Origin: Mycobacterium sp. E2733
GTDB lineage: Bacteria > Actinomycetota > Actinomycetes > Mycobacteriales > Mycobacteriaceae
NCBI RefSeq assembly: GCF_001667585.1
Contig: NZ_LZJZ01000083.1
Span: 186,001 to 250,000, forward strand
Length of the DNA: 64,000 nt
Reading direction: 5' to 3'
In this document: piece by piece, positions 46,283 through 54,124 of the stretch
Numbering within the stretch: the stretch's first letter is position 1
Layout: the number at the start of each line of letters is the position of its first letter
Position numbers and translations under genes: made by a program
Notes under the pieces: generated by a model
Told to the model about the DNA's origin: nothing
Databases searched by the model: none
The model's input: the letters and a program-made list of their open reading frames with translations, nothing else

Positions 46283-47227
46283 ATGACGGCTACGACCGCG
46301 CGCGCCGTTCGGTTCGACCGGTACGGGGGCCGCGAGGTCCTGTACGTGGCGGAGATCGGCATGCCCACCCCCGCGGCCGGGGAGGTGGTCGTCGAGGTCC
46401 GCGCCGCCGGAATCAACCCCGGCGAGGCCGCCATCCGAACCGGCGCCATCCACGACATATTTCCCGCGACGTTTCCGTCCGGCGAGGGCAGCGACCTCGC
46501 CGGCGTCGTGACCGCGCTAGGCCCCGGGGTCACCGAATTCTCGGTCGGCGACCAGGTTTTGGGATTCAGCTTCAGCCGATCCAGCCATGCGACCCACGTC
46601 GCGGTGCCGGTCGGTCAGCTGATTCGCAAACCGCCCCAACTCAGTTGGGAGATAGCGGGTTCCCTCTACGTCGTCGGCGTCACCGCCTACGCGGCCGTCC
46701 GCGCGGTGGATCCGCAACCGGGTGAGACCGTCGCCGTCTCGGCGGCCGCGGGCGGCGTGGGCAGCCTCGTCGTGCAACTTCTGGTGCTGCGGACGGCGCG
46801 GGTACTCGGTATCGCCGGGCCGGGCAACGCCGACTGGCTGCGGACTCATGGCGTCATCCCGATCCCCTATGGCGACGGCCTGGCTGACCGGCTGCGCGAA
46901 GCGGCGCCGACCGGGATCGACGCATTCATCGATCTCTTCGGTCCCGAGTACGTCCAGCTGGCCGTCGACCTCGGCGTCGCACCCGAACGGATCGACACCA
47001 TCATCTCCTTTCAGAAGGCGGGCGAGGTCGGCGCCAAGACCGAAGGGAGCGCCGAGGCGTCGACCCCGGAGGTGCTGGCCGAGATGGCCGGCCTCATCGT
47101 CAGCGGCACCATCGATTTCGAGGTCGCCGCCACCTATCCACTGGATCGGGTCGCGGACGCCTACGAAGAACTGGAGAAGCGGCACACGCGCGGCAAAATC
47201 GTTCTGCTGCCTAATGATTCACAATGA
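46283..47227 (+). CDS. Quinone-oxidoreductase-like MDR family NADP enzyme
   Basis: A 314-residue zinc-free medium-chain dehydrogenase: N-terminal FDRYGGREVLYVAEIGMP, AAGINPGEAAIRTG, GEGSDLAGVVTALG, and the nucleotide motif AAAGGVGSLVVQLL at about 155. It would reduce quinones or enones with NADPH. ATG at 46283 after GAGGAG. It is divergent from the lipoprotein; the 3' end overlaps the NRAMP gene by 9 bases. Confidence 0.88.
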   Translation: MTATTARAVRFDRYGGREVLYVAEIGMPTPAAGEVVVEVRAAGINPGEAAIRTGAIHDIFPATFPSGEGSDLAGVVTALGPGVTEFSVGDQVLGFSFSRSSHATHVAVPVGQLIRKPPQLSWEIAGSLYVVGVTAYAAVRAVDPQPGETVAVSAAAGGVGSLVVQLLVLRTARVLGIAGPGNADWLRTHGVIPIPYGDGLADRLREAAPTGIDAFIDLFGPEYVQLAVDLGVAPERIDTIISFQKAGEVGAKTEGSAEASTPEVLAEMAGLIVSGTIDFEVAATYPLDRVADAYEELEKRHTRGKIVLLPNDSQ

Positions 47228-48973
47228 CGCGGCCGGTCCAACCACGCCGGCCTGCACGATCTTGACGACCACCAGCGCGACCGCCACGACCAGGTAAGCG
47301 CGCAGCGTGAACAGCCCCGCCCTGCGTGCCGGCGACATGGCCGGGCGCGCCAGACCGGCGAGGCTGGGCGTCTGCCACGTCAATCGGTCCTGCCGGCGCA
47401 CGACGCGACGCTCTGCGCGGGTGAGCGTCGGGGTGTCGTCGAGCTCGTCGACCTGCCCGGGGTCGAGGCCGCCCCCGAGCGTCCGCACGACGGCTTCCGC
47501 CTCGCGCAGCCCGGTATAGCGGCGGCCCGCGATGATGACCGCAGCGCCGCCGACGACGCCGATCGCCGCGCCGACTGCGAGGCCGGGTCCGATGGTGGAC
47601 GTCGACAGGCCCGGGAAGAATGTCGTTGCCGTCAACGCCAGCGACAGCAGCACCAGCGACCACACGATGGTCCACGCAACGATGTTCTGCGGCACGCTGT
47701 TCGCCCACGGGCCCAGCAGCGCCCGGTCATTGCAGAGCAGCACGAGGAAGACCGTCGCCGAGGGCAGCAGGACACCGGCGAGCGCCTGCACACCCTGGGT
47801 CACCAGACCGAGGATGTGGTCGGGGCTGAACGCGACCGCCGCCGAGACCGCGAGCAGCAGGGCGTAACCGCCGTAGAACAGGGGAGCCTCGGTGATCTTC
47901 CAGTGCAACGAGTGCCGCCTGCCCATCGCGTCCCCGATGGCATACGTGGTGGCCAACCCGATGGCATTGGCCCCGATCAGCGAGGCGTCCAGCAGGATGA
48001 CCGCGAACAGCGTCCCGACCGTGCCGCCGAGGTGCCTGGACAGCCCGGCCGCCACCGCGCCGGCGTCGGTGAAATGCCCCGCGTCGGAGGTGCCGGCCAT
48101 CCCGAAGGCGGCGACCGCCATCAGGGCCGTCGCGCCGACCATGACCACGACGATCCCGATCACCAAATCGGCTCGGGCGTAGGACATCCAGCGGGCGGTG
48201 ATGCGCTTGTCCACCACGTTGGACTGCTGGAAGAACAGCTGCCAGGGCGCCACCGTGGTGCCCACGATCGCGATGACCAACAGCAGGACGGTGGAGTTGA
48301 CCCCGCCCGTGAATCGCGGAACGAGCCCGCCGGCAATCCCTGTCACCGTCGGATGCACCAACAGCACCATCGGGATGACCAATACGTTCACCGCGATCAG
48401 CAGGAACATCAGTCCCTCCCAGCGCCGAAACGACCCGCCGGCGACCACCGCGAACAGCAGGACGGCGGCGGCCGGGATCGCGATCACCTTCGGGCAGCCC
48501 AGGAACCCGAGTGCCAGTGCGACGCCGATAAATTCGGTGACGATCGTCAGCGCGTTCAAGATCAGCAGGTCACCGACGCTGAACGCACCCCAGAACTTGC
48601 CGAAGCGCTCGAAGATCAACCGCGCATGGCCGACTCGGGTGACCGCGCCGAGCCGGAGCACCATTTCCTGGTTCACGTACAGCACCGGGATCAGCAGCGT
48701 CAGCGTCCATAGCAGCGCCATCCCGTAGTTCTGCCCGGCCTGCGCGTAGGTCGCGACGCCGCCCGCGTCGTTGTCGCCCACCATGACGATCAGCCCGGGA
48801 CCGGTGATGACCAGCAACGTGCGCACACGACGCCAGAGCCCGCCCTGCGCGCCGGCGCCGTCACGCCGGATACGCCCGAACGCACCGATGATGTCGCCGG
48901 CGTGGGCGGCGTCGGGATGCGTCGGCGCAGCGGCGTTGATGGCGCCGACGGCCTCGGAAGAGGCGGTGGTCAT
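47219..48973 (-). CDS. NRAMP-related divalent metal (probably Mg2+) transporter
   Basis: A 584-residue membrane protein with 11 or so helices of the NRAMP fold. The TM1 metal motif, DPGN in manganese/iron NRAMPs, is here GDNDAGG at 66-72. In TM6 the usual MPH motif is replaced by TVAPWQ at 240-245. These changes, and the M-box riboswitch in the leader, fit the NRAMP-related magnesium transporter (NRMT) subgroup. A cytosolic tail of about 80 residues follows the core before a last helix. Transcribed after the small gene at 49202. Confidence 0.86.
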   Translation of the reverse strand: MTTASSEAVGAINAAAPTHPDAAHAGDIIGAFGRIRRDGAGAQGGLWRRVRTLLVITGPGLIVMVGDNDAGGVATYAQAGQNYGMALLWTLTLLIPVLYVNQEMVLRLGAVTRVGHARLIFERFGKFWGAFSVGDLLILNALTIVTEFIGVALALGFLGCPKVIAIPAAAVLLFAVVAGGSFRRWEGLMFLLIAVNVLVIPMVLLVHPTVTGIAGGLVPRFTGGVNSTVLLLVIAIVGTTVAPWQLFFQQSNVVDKRITARWMSYARADLVIGIVVVMVGATALMAVAAFGMAGTSDAGHFTDAGAVAAGLSRHLGGTVGTLFAVILLDASLIGANAIGLATTYAIGDAMGRRHSLHWKITEAPLFYGGYALLLAVSAAVAFSPDHILGLVTQGVQALAGVLLPSATVFLVLLCNDRALLGPWANSVPQNIVAWTIVWSLVLLSLALTATTFFPGLSTSTIGPGLAVGAAIGVVGGAAVIIAGRRYTGLREAEAVVRTLGGGLDPGQVDELDDTPTLTRAERRVVRRQDRLTWQTPSLAGLARPAMSPARRAGLFTLRAYLVVAVALVVVKIVQAGVVGPAASL

Positions 48974-48992
48974 TGTGTTCTCGCCGAACCCG

Positions 48993-49202
48993 TCACCGGC
49001 GGTTGCCGGTGGAGGCGTGCCCGCCCAGCGAGGCCGTGACGACCGCGATCGGCATCCGCGACACGTACAGGTTGGCCCGCTCCTGGGGAGTCAGGGTGGT
49101 CCGCGCGTGCACCTTGCCGGCCAACAGCCGGGCCGACCGCAGCAACGCCCGTCCGCGCGCACCGGTCCGACCGGTAACGCGCTGTGTGACAACAAAAGCC
49201 AT
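48993..49202 (-). CDS. Small basic protein downstream of the M-box riboswitch
   Basis: A 69-residue Arg-rich protein: RVTGRTGARGRALLRSARLLAG, then TLTPQERANLYVSRMPIAVV. The strong SD AAGGAGAA, 6 nt before the ATG, shows it is translated. It is the first gene after the riboswitch leader and 19 bp before the transporter. M. tuberculosis also has an M-box before a small gene (Rv1535, about 78 residues); homology should be checked. Could be a regulatory or structural small protein for the transporter. Confidence 0.75.
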   Translation of the reverse strand: MAFVVTQRVTGRTGARGRALLRSARLLAGKVHARTTLTPQERANLYVSRMPIAVVTASLGGHASTGNRR

Positions 49203-49462
49203 GATCTTCTCCTTAGGGGAGGTCCGATCGGCTCAGCTCAGGGCGCCGGGGCAGCAATGGCAAACCGCGGGCAGGTCAATGCGCGCGAATAACCTTTAGC
49301 GCCCGGATAAGCTCAGGCGGCGGAAGGAATGCCGGAGCCGGATTCGGACAAGACGGATTTCGGATAAGGACTATCGCCCGGACTCATCTCGCCCTCACCT
49401 CCTCACGGCCACGACACACGCGGGTGTCATCACGTTTCACCTGAAACGGGAGAGGCGTAAAT
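49203..49462 (-). other. Untranslated leader between M-box and small gene
   Basis: No gene on either strand. It holds a 16-bp inverted repeat, CGTTTCA-CC-TGAAACG, at 49433-49448, and the SD for the small gene. Otherwise nothing recognised. Confidence 0.6.
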
Positions 49463-49479
49463 GCCGGCGCCGCGCCGGC
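49463..49479 (-). terminator. GC hairpin at the 3' edge of the M-box (candidate expression platform)
   Basis: GCCGGCGC and GCGCCGGC are perfect arms, directly after the aptamer's closing stem. It lacks a U-tract (ATTTACG follows), common for mycobacterial terminators. It could be the ligand-controlled terminator. Confidence 0.5.
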
Positions 49480-49483
49480 GGAC

Positions 49484-49651
49484 GCACCCCTCTCGTCGGA
49501 GCTTCGGCACTGCACGGCGTATCCGGAAGTCCGGAAGCCACTTGGGCTCAACCCTTGGGTCCGGGAAGAGCTGTCCTGACCCGGGGCGTCTCTCGACGTT
49601 CGGGGTCAGTGGCCTGTGTCCATGCAGACGCCTCACCTACCGAGGTGCTTG
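49484..49651 (-). ncRNA. M-box (ykoK leader) Mg2+ riboswitch
   Basis: On the minus strand the RNA starts with GGUAGGUGAGGC (near 49642), then CUGCAUGGACACAGGCC and ACUGACCC, and ends with GCAGUGCCGAAGCUCCGACG (near 49507-49488). These match in order and spacing the B. subtilis mgtE M-box, which has GUUAGGUGAGGC, then a CUGUAUGGAGAUACGCUGC helix, and ends ACAGUGCUAAAGCUCUACGA. The P2 arms CUGCA and UGCAG pair. M-boxes bind several Mg2+ ions and turn the downstream gene off at high Mg2+. It precedes a small gene and an NRAMP-like transporter. Confidence 0.9.
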
Positions 49652-49659
49652 CGAAACCC

Positions 49660-49688
49660 TTTCTACACCGTGGCCCAGGGCCCGTCAA
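49660..49688 (-). promoter_or_regulatory. Sigma-A-type promoter of the M-box transcript
   Basis: On the minus strand TTGACG (49688-49683) and TAGAAA (49665-49660) are separated by 17 nt. The predicted start point is about 49652, immediately at the riboswitch 5' end. Confidence 0.7.
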
Positions 49689-49765
49689 ACTGATTGACAT
49701 ATCCGTTACGCCAGCTCACCACCGCTCCCGGCTCCGCGCGGCCGCCGGCGCCTACCCTCAACAGC

Positions 49766-50425
49766 ATGGCCATCACTCTGCAAGATCCAAAGGTCGCGAG
49801 CGTGCTCGACCGGATGTATGCCGAAGCGAAGAACCAGATGTCGCTGTTAAGTCAGCGGCACAGCGACTTCGACCGGCCGATGACCGCGCGGGAGCGCGCC
49901 GACGCGATGAGCGAGTTCTACATTCCGGTCACGCCCGAAGCGGGCCGGCTGCTGTACGCCCTGGTGCGCGCGACGCGTCCCGGGATCGTCGTGGAGTTCG
50001 GGATGTCGTTCGGCATCTCCGCGGTCCACCTGGCGTCGGCGGTGCGGGACAACGGCGCCGGACGGGTGGTGACGACCGAGCTCAACGACACCAAGATCGC
50101 CGCCGCGCGGCAGACGTTCGCCCAGACCGGCCTGGATGATGTGATCACCATCCTCGAAGGAGACGCGCTGACCACGCTGGCCGGCCAGGACGGACCGATT
50201 GACTTTGTCTTGCTGGACGGTTGGAAGGACCTGTACCTGCCGGTGATCGAGTTGCTCGAACCGCGGCTGTCGACGGGGGCGTTGGTGGTCGCCGACAACG
50301 CCAGTGCCGCGGACATGCAGCCGTATCTGAACCGGGTGCGCGATCCCGCGAACGGTTACGTCAGCTTCAATTTCCAGGTCCGGGAGAGCGACAGCATGGA
50401 AATCAGCTGCCGCACCGGGGATTAG
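49766..50425 (+). CDS. SAM-dependent O-methyltransferase (class I)
   Basis: A 219-residue methyltransferase of the O-methyltransferase family 3 type. SAM motif VVEFGMSFGISAVHLA (about 74-89), acidic TTELND, and LLDGWKDLYLPVIELLEP. ATG at 49766 was chosen because the family core begins soon after; the longer open frame would reach the riboswitch promoter. Divergent from the M-box transcript; ends 3 bp from the convergent acyltransferase. Acceptor unknown. Confidence 0.88.
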   Translation: MAITLQDPKVASVLDRMYAEAKNQMSLLSQRHSDFDRPMTARERADAMSEFYIPVTPEAGRLLYALVRATRPGIVVEFGMSFGISAVHLASAVRDNGAGRVVTTELNDTKIAAARQTFAQTGLDDVITILEGDALTTLAGQDGPIDFVLLDGWKDLYLPVIELLEPRLSTGALVVADNASAADMQPYLNRVRDPANGYVSFNFQVRESDSMEISCRTGD

Positions 50426-50428
50426 GGC

Positions 50429-52432
50429 CTAACGCAGGGATTCCTCGAGCCACGGCGTCAACCACTTCACCCCTTCGGGGGTGAGGTGGACGCCGTCGCT
50501 GCGCACCTTGATGCCGTCGACCTTGGCGGTGTAAACGCCGTCCGGACACAGCTTTTTGTTCAGGTCCAGGATTTGCACGTTCGGATGGTGGCTGACGGTC
50601 TTGCGCAGCATGGTGTTCCACAGGTTGACGCGGTCGGGCTGGTCCTCCGGATACAGTCGGCCGTCAGGCTTTTCGCCGCCCCTGCTGTACGGCACGGTGG
50701 CGACCACCACTCGAACGCCGGTGGAGCTCACAATGTTCAGCGCCCGCTCCAGCTCGCCGTTGAGGTACGCGTCGAAGGTGGGGTCACCGATGTGGGTCCA
50801 TTGCCCCTCATTGACCCGGTCGACGGTTTCCCAGCGGCCGATGATCAGCAGCGCGACGTCCGGCTGGTCCTGGCTGACCTGGTTCGACCATCGAATCGGC
50901 CAGCCGTCGCATTCGGCTCGCTGCTCCAGAGTTTGGCCGATGTACCGATATGGCGTGCCGCGCACCAGGCTGCAGCCGATGACGGTGTGGTCGAGGAACG
51001 CGAATCCCGGTGTGGGTGGCAGGTAATGCATCCACGTCCACCCGATCGAATCGCCGAACACCGAAACGGTGAACGGCCGGTTGGGGTCCCGGGGACCGGC
51101 CGGGCGGCCGTCGCCCGGCGGGGACGGGGACACCGCGGCGACCGCCGAGACTCCCGGTGGCAGGCCGGCCTCACGCAGGCCGGGCCCCGTCCCCACCGGA
51201 ACCACCAGCAGGGTCACCGCGGCGGCGCTGGCCACCGTCGCCGCCGCCAGCGGCAATAGCGGCACCCGTGCCGGCCGCCAGCGCCGGATGGGTTGCTCGA
51301 TCAGCCACCAGGACACCGCGGCCAGCGCTACCGTCGCGCCGCACCGGGCGGCGAACAGCGGCAGCCCGGTCCAGCCGGTGCGTTCGCCGTTGAGTGCCAG
51401 GAAGATGGGCCAATGCCACAGATAGACGCCGTAGGAGATGGCCCCCAGCCACACCAGGGGTGGCGCGGCCAGGATGCGGGCGACCACTCCCCGCTGCTCC
51501 AGGGCGACCGGCGCCACTACGAGGACGGCGGCGATCGCGACCCAGGTGAGCAGACCGTGGCGGAACTCGCCGCTGCTGCCGGTGGCGTAATGGGTCGCGG
51601 CCGCGAGGCCGGCCAGGCCGGCGAACGGCAGAACGCGCGCGACGCGCCGGGCCCAGCGGGTCCGGATCAGGCACCAGCCCCGGTTGAGTGACGGCCAGTC
51701 GCGGACCAGCAGGGCCGCCGCCGCGGCGCCGGTGAGCAGCGCCTGCGCGCGGGTGTCGGTGCCGAAATAGACTCGGTCGCGCGTGTTGTCGGACACCATC
51801 ACCATGGCGACCGCGGCCGAAGCCAGGGCCCCCACGGTGGCGATGATGAACGTCGCGAACCGCACGCCGCCGACGGTGGCCCGGGTGAAGCGGCGCCTCG
51901 CTCGCGCGGCCAGCAGCAGCGTCACCGCGATCAGCAGCACCGGCCACACGAAGTAGTACTGCTCCTCCACCCCGAGCGACCAGGTGTGCTGCAGCGGCGA
52001 GGGTGGGGCGCCCTGCGTGAAGTAGTCGGTCTTCTGGGCGACGAACCGCCAGTTCGCCATCCACACGAACGCCGCGACCGCGTCGTCGCGCAGGCCCGTG
52101 AGGGACCGGTCGGGAAGCAGCTGGCGGGCCGCCGCCACGGTGAGCACCATCAACATCAGGGCCGGGAGCAACCGGCGGGCACGGCGAATCCAGAAGCCGG
52201 TCAGCTCAATACGGCCGGTGCGCCCCAGCTCGTCCAAGAGCAGCGAGGTGATCAGGAACCCGCTCAGCACGAAGAAGACATCGACGCCGACGAATCCGCC
52301 GCCCACGCCGGGGATGCCGCCATGTCCGACCAGCACCAGCGCGACCGCTATCGCGCGTAACCCATCGAGTGCGGGAATGCCGCTGCGCCGCTCCGGCTTA
52401 TCCCAGATCGCCAGCCGACCGGCCCTGCGCAC
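50429..52432 (-). CDS. Acyltransferase 3 with C-terminal SGNH domain (OafA/YrhL type)
   Basis: A 667-residue membrane acyltransferase. AT3 part (about 18-400) with PALDGLRAIAV, GVDVFFVLSGFLIT, RRARRLLPAL, HTWSLGVEEQYYFVWP and SYGVYLWHWP; then an exported SGNH hydrolase part with VFGDSIGW and DGVHLTPEG. It acylates extracellular glycans or glycolipids. I recall Rv0111, a little beyond ldtA in M. tuberculosis, as the same kind of protein, so this may be the syntenic copy. GTG start. Confidence 0.9.
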   Translation of the reverse strand: MRRAGRLAIWDKPERRSGIPALDGLRAIAVALVLVGHGGIPGVGGGFVGVDVFFVLSGFLITSLLLDELGRTGRIELTGFWIRRARRLLPALMLMVLTVAAARQLLPDRSLTGLRDDAVAAFVWMANWRFVAQKTDYFTQGAPPSPLQHTWSLGVEEQYYFVWPVLLIAVTLLLAARARRRFTRATVGGVRFATFIIATVGALASAAVAMVMVSDNTRDRVYFGTDTRAQALLTGAAAAALLVRDWPSLNRGWCLIRTRWARRVARVLPFAGLAGLAAATHYATGSSGEFRHGLLTWVAIAAVLVVAPVALEQRGVVARILAAPPLVWLGAISYGVYLWHWPIFLALNGERTGWTGLPLFAARCGATVALAAVSWWLIEQPIRRWRPARVPLLPLAAATVASAAAVTLLVVPVGTGPGLREAGLPPGVSAVAAVSPSPPGDGRPAGPRDPNRPFTVSVFGDSIGWTWMHYLPPTPGFAFLDHTVIGCSLVRGTPYRYIGQTLEQRAECDGWPIRWSNQVSQDQPDVALLIIGRWETVDRVNEGQWTHIGDPTFDAYLNGELERALNIVSSTGVRVVVATVPYSRGGEKPDGRLYPEDQPDRVNLWNTMLRKTVSHHPNVQILDLNKKLCPDGVYTAKVDGIKVRSDGVHLTPEGVKWLTPWLEESLR

Positions 52433-52672
52433 GGGAACGACCCAGCGGGGCGGCCGAGCACGACGGGCCGGCGCGGGATTCGTCCCGGCCGGCTCGCTGC
52501 TTGCTGTCAGCGCGCCGTAACTACCATCTCGCCCGGCGCCATGGTTGATGCCGATACGTCGCTGCTCCTCCTGTTGAGTTCAGCAAGCCAGCCTAGAGGT
52601 GGGCGCACAGGATTCAGTGGAGGACACGCGACGGTTTTCCGCTGCGGCGCGTTCGGATTTCGGCCCAGGGCG

Positions 52673-54109
52673 CTATTGGGCGGACGTGTCGGGTGCGTAG
52701 CCCAAGATGCTCTTGACCTCCAAATATTCGTGGAAGCCGAAGTCACTCCACTCGCGGCCGTTGCCACTGCGTTTGTAGCCACCGAACGGCGCGTTCAGGT
52801 CGAAAGCGTGGTTGATCGTGACCCAGCCGGCGCGGATCTTGCGGGCCACGTCGCGGGCCTTGTCGAGGTCGTCTCCCGAGACGAAGCCGGCCAGCCCGTA
52901 CTCGGTGTCGTTGGCGAGCTCGACGGCGTGATCGATGTCGTTATAGCCCACGATGCACAGCACCGGCCCGAAGATCTCCTCCCTCGCGATCGTCATGTCA
53001 TTTGTGACGTTCGCGAACACGGTCGGCTTCACGTAGTAACCCCTGTCCACCCCGGCCGGCCGGCCGGGGCCTCCAGCGATGACGGTCGCGCCCTCGTCGA
53101 TGCCCTTTTGGATCAGGCGCTGCACTTTGTCGAACTGGGCCCTGGAAGCGACCGGCCCGATCGCGGTCGCGTCGCCGGGGCTGCCCACCCGGACCTGCTC
53201 AGCGGCCTCGCGTGCGATGGTGATGGCCTCGTCCATGCGGGAATTCGGGACCAGCATCCGCGACGGCGCGTTACAGCTCTGCCCGGAATTGGGCATCATG
53301 TTCGCGACGCCGGCGCGCACGCCCTTGGCGAAGCCACTGTCGTCGAGGACGATGTTGGGGCTCTTTCCGCCGAGCTCTTGGGTCACCCGCTTCACGGTCG
53401 GGGCGGCATTCCTGGCCACCTCGACACCCGCGCGGGTGGACCCGGTGAACGACACCATGTCGATGTCGGGATGGCTCGCCAGGGCCACACCCACGCCCGC
53501 GCCGTCACCATTGATCAGGTTGAACACCCCGGGCGGCACGCCCGCGGCATCCAGGATCTCGGCGAAGATGTACGGCGAATACGGCGCGACCTCAGACGGT
53601 TTGAGAATGACGGTGCAACCGGTGGCCAGCGCCGGGTAGACCTTGACCGCCACCTGGTTGATCGGCCAGTTCCACGGCGTGATCAACCCGCACACACCGA
53701 TCGGCTCCTTGGCGATCAGCGTCGCGCCGCGTTGTTCGGAGAACGGGAAGTTCTTCAGCACGTCGATGGCCGTGGTCAGGTGACCGATCCCGAGAAAGAC
53801 CTGCGGCCCCGCGGCCAGCGACGGGGGTGCGCCGATTTCCTCGGTGACCGCGTCGGCGAGATCCTCAGCGCGCTTCTGGTATTCGGCGAGGATGGCCTGC
53901 AACAGGTCCAGGCGCTGTTCGCGGGTGCTTTGCGCCCAGCCGGCGAACGCTCGCCGGGCGGCTGTGACCGCCACGTCGACGTCGGCGGCCGACCCCAGCG
54001 AGATCTTCCCCGAAACCTGCTCGGTGGTCGGGTTTTCCACGTCGAAAGTGTTGGGCCGCACCGGGTCGACCCATCGTCCGTCTATGTAGAACTTCAGGTA
54101 TTCACGCAT
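52673..54109 (-). CDS. Aldehyde dehydrogenase
   Basis: A 478-residue NAD(P)-dependent aldehyde dehydrogenase. Catalytic Glu245 in QELGGKSP and Cys279 in NSGQSCNAP; NAD region TPWNWPINQ and FTGSTRAG. Last gene of the seven-gene minus-strand operon, 15 bp after the ThDP gene. Likely oxidises the aldehyde released by the ThDP enzyme. The 240 bp between it and the acyltransferase start hold no gene. Confidence 0.95.
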   Translation of the reverse strand: MREYLKFYIDGRWVDPVRPNTFDVENPTTEQVSGKISLGSAADVDVAVTAARRAFAGWAQSTREQRLDLLQAILAEYQKRAEDLADAVTEEIGAPPSLAAGPQVFLGIGHLTTAIDVLKNFPFSEQRGATLIAKEPIGVCGLITPWNWPINQVAVKVYPALATGCTVILKPSEVAPYSPYIFAEILDAAGVPPGVFNLINGDGAGVGVALASHPDIDMVSFTGSTRAGVEVARNAAPTVKRVTQELGGKSPNIVLDDSGFAKGVRAGVANMMPNSGQSCNAPSRMLVPNSRMDEAITIAREAAEQVRVGSPGDATAIGPVASRAQFDKVQRLIQKGIDEGATVIAGGPGRPAGVDRGYYVKPTVFANVTNDMTIAREEIFGPVLCIVGYNDIDHAVELANDTEYGLAGFVSGDDLDKARDVARKIRAGWVTINHAFDLNAPFGGYKRSGNGREWSDFGFHEYLEVKSILGYAPDTSAQ

Positions 54110-54124
54110 GCCATCGTCCTTTAC

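Noticed and set aside
49203..49765. ydaO or yybP-ykoY riboswitch or a protein gene in the 560-bp gap
   Set aside because: The conserved segments match the M-box in order, and no reading frame with family features is present.
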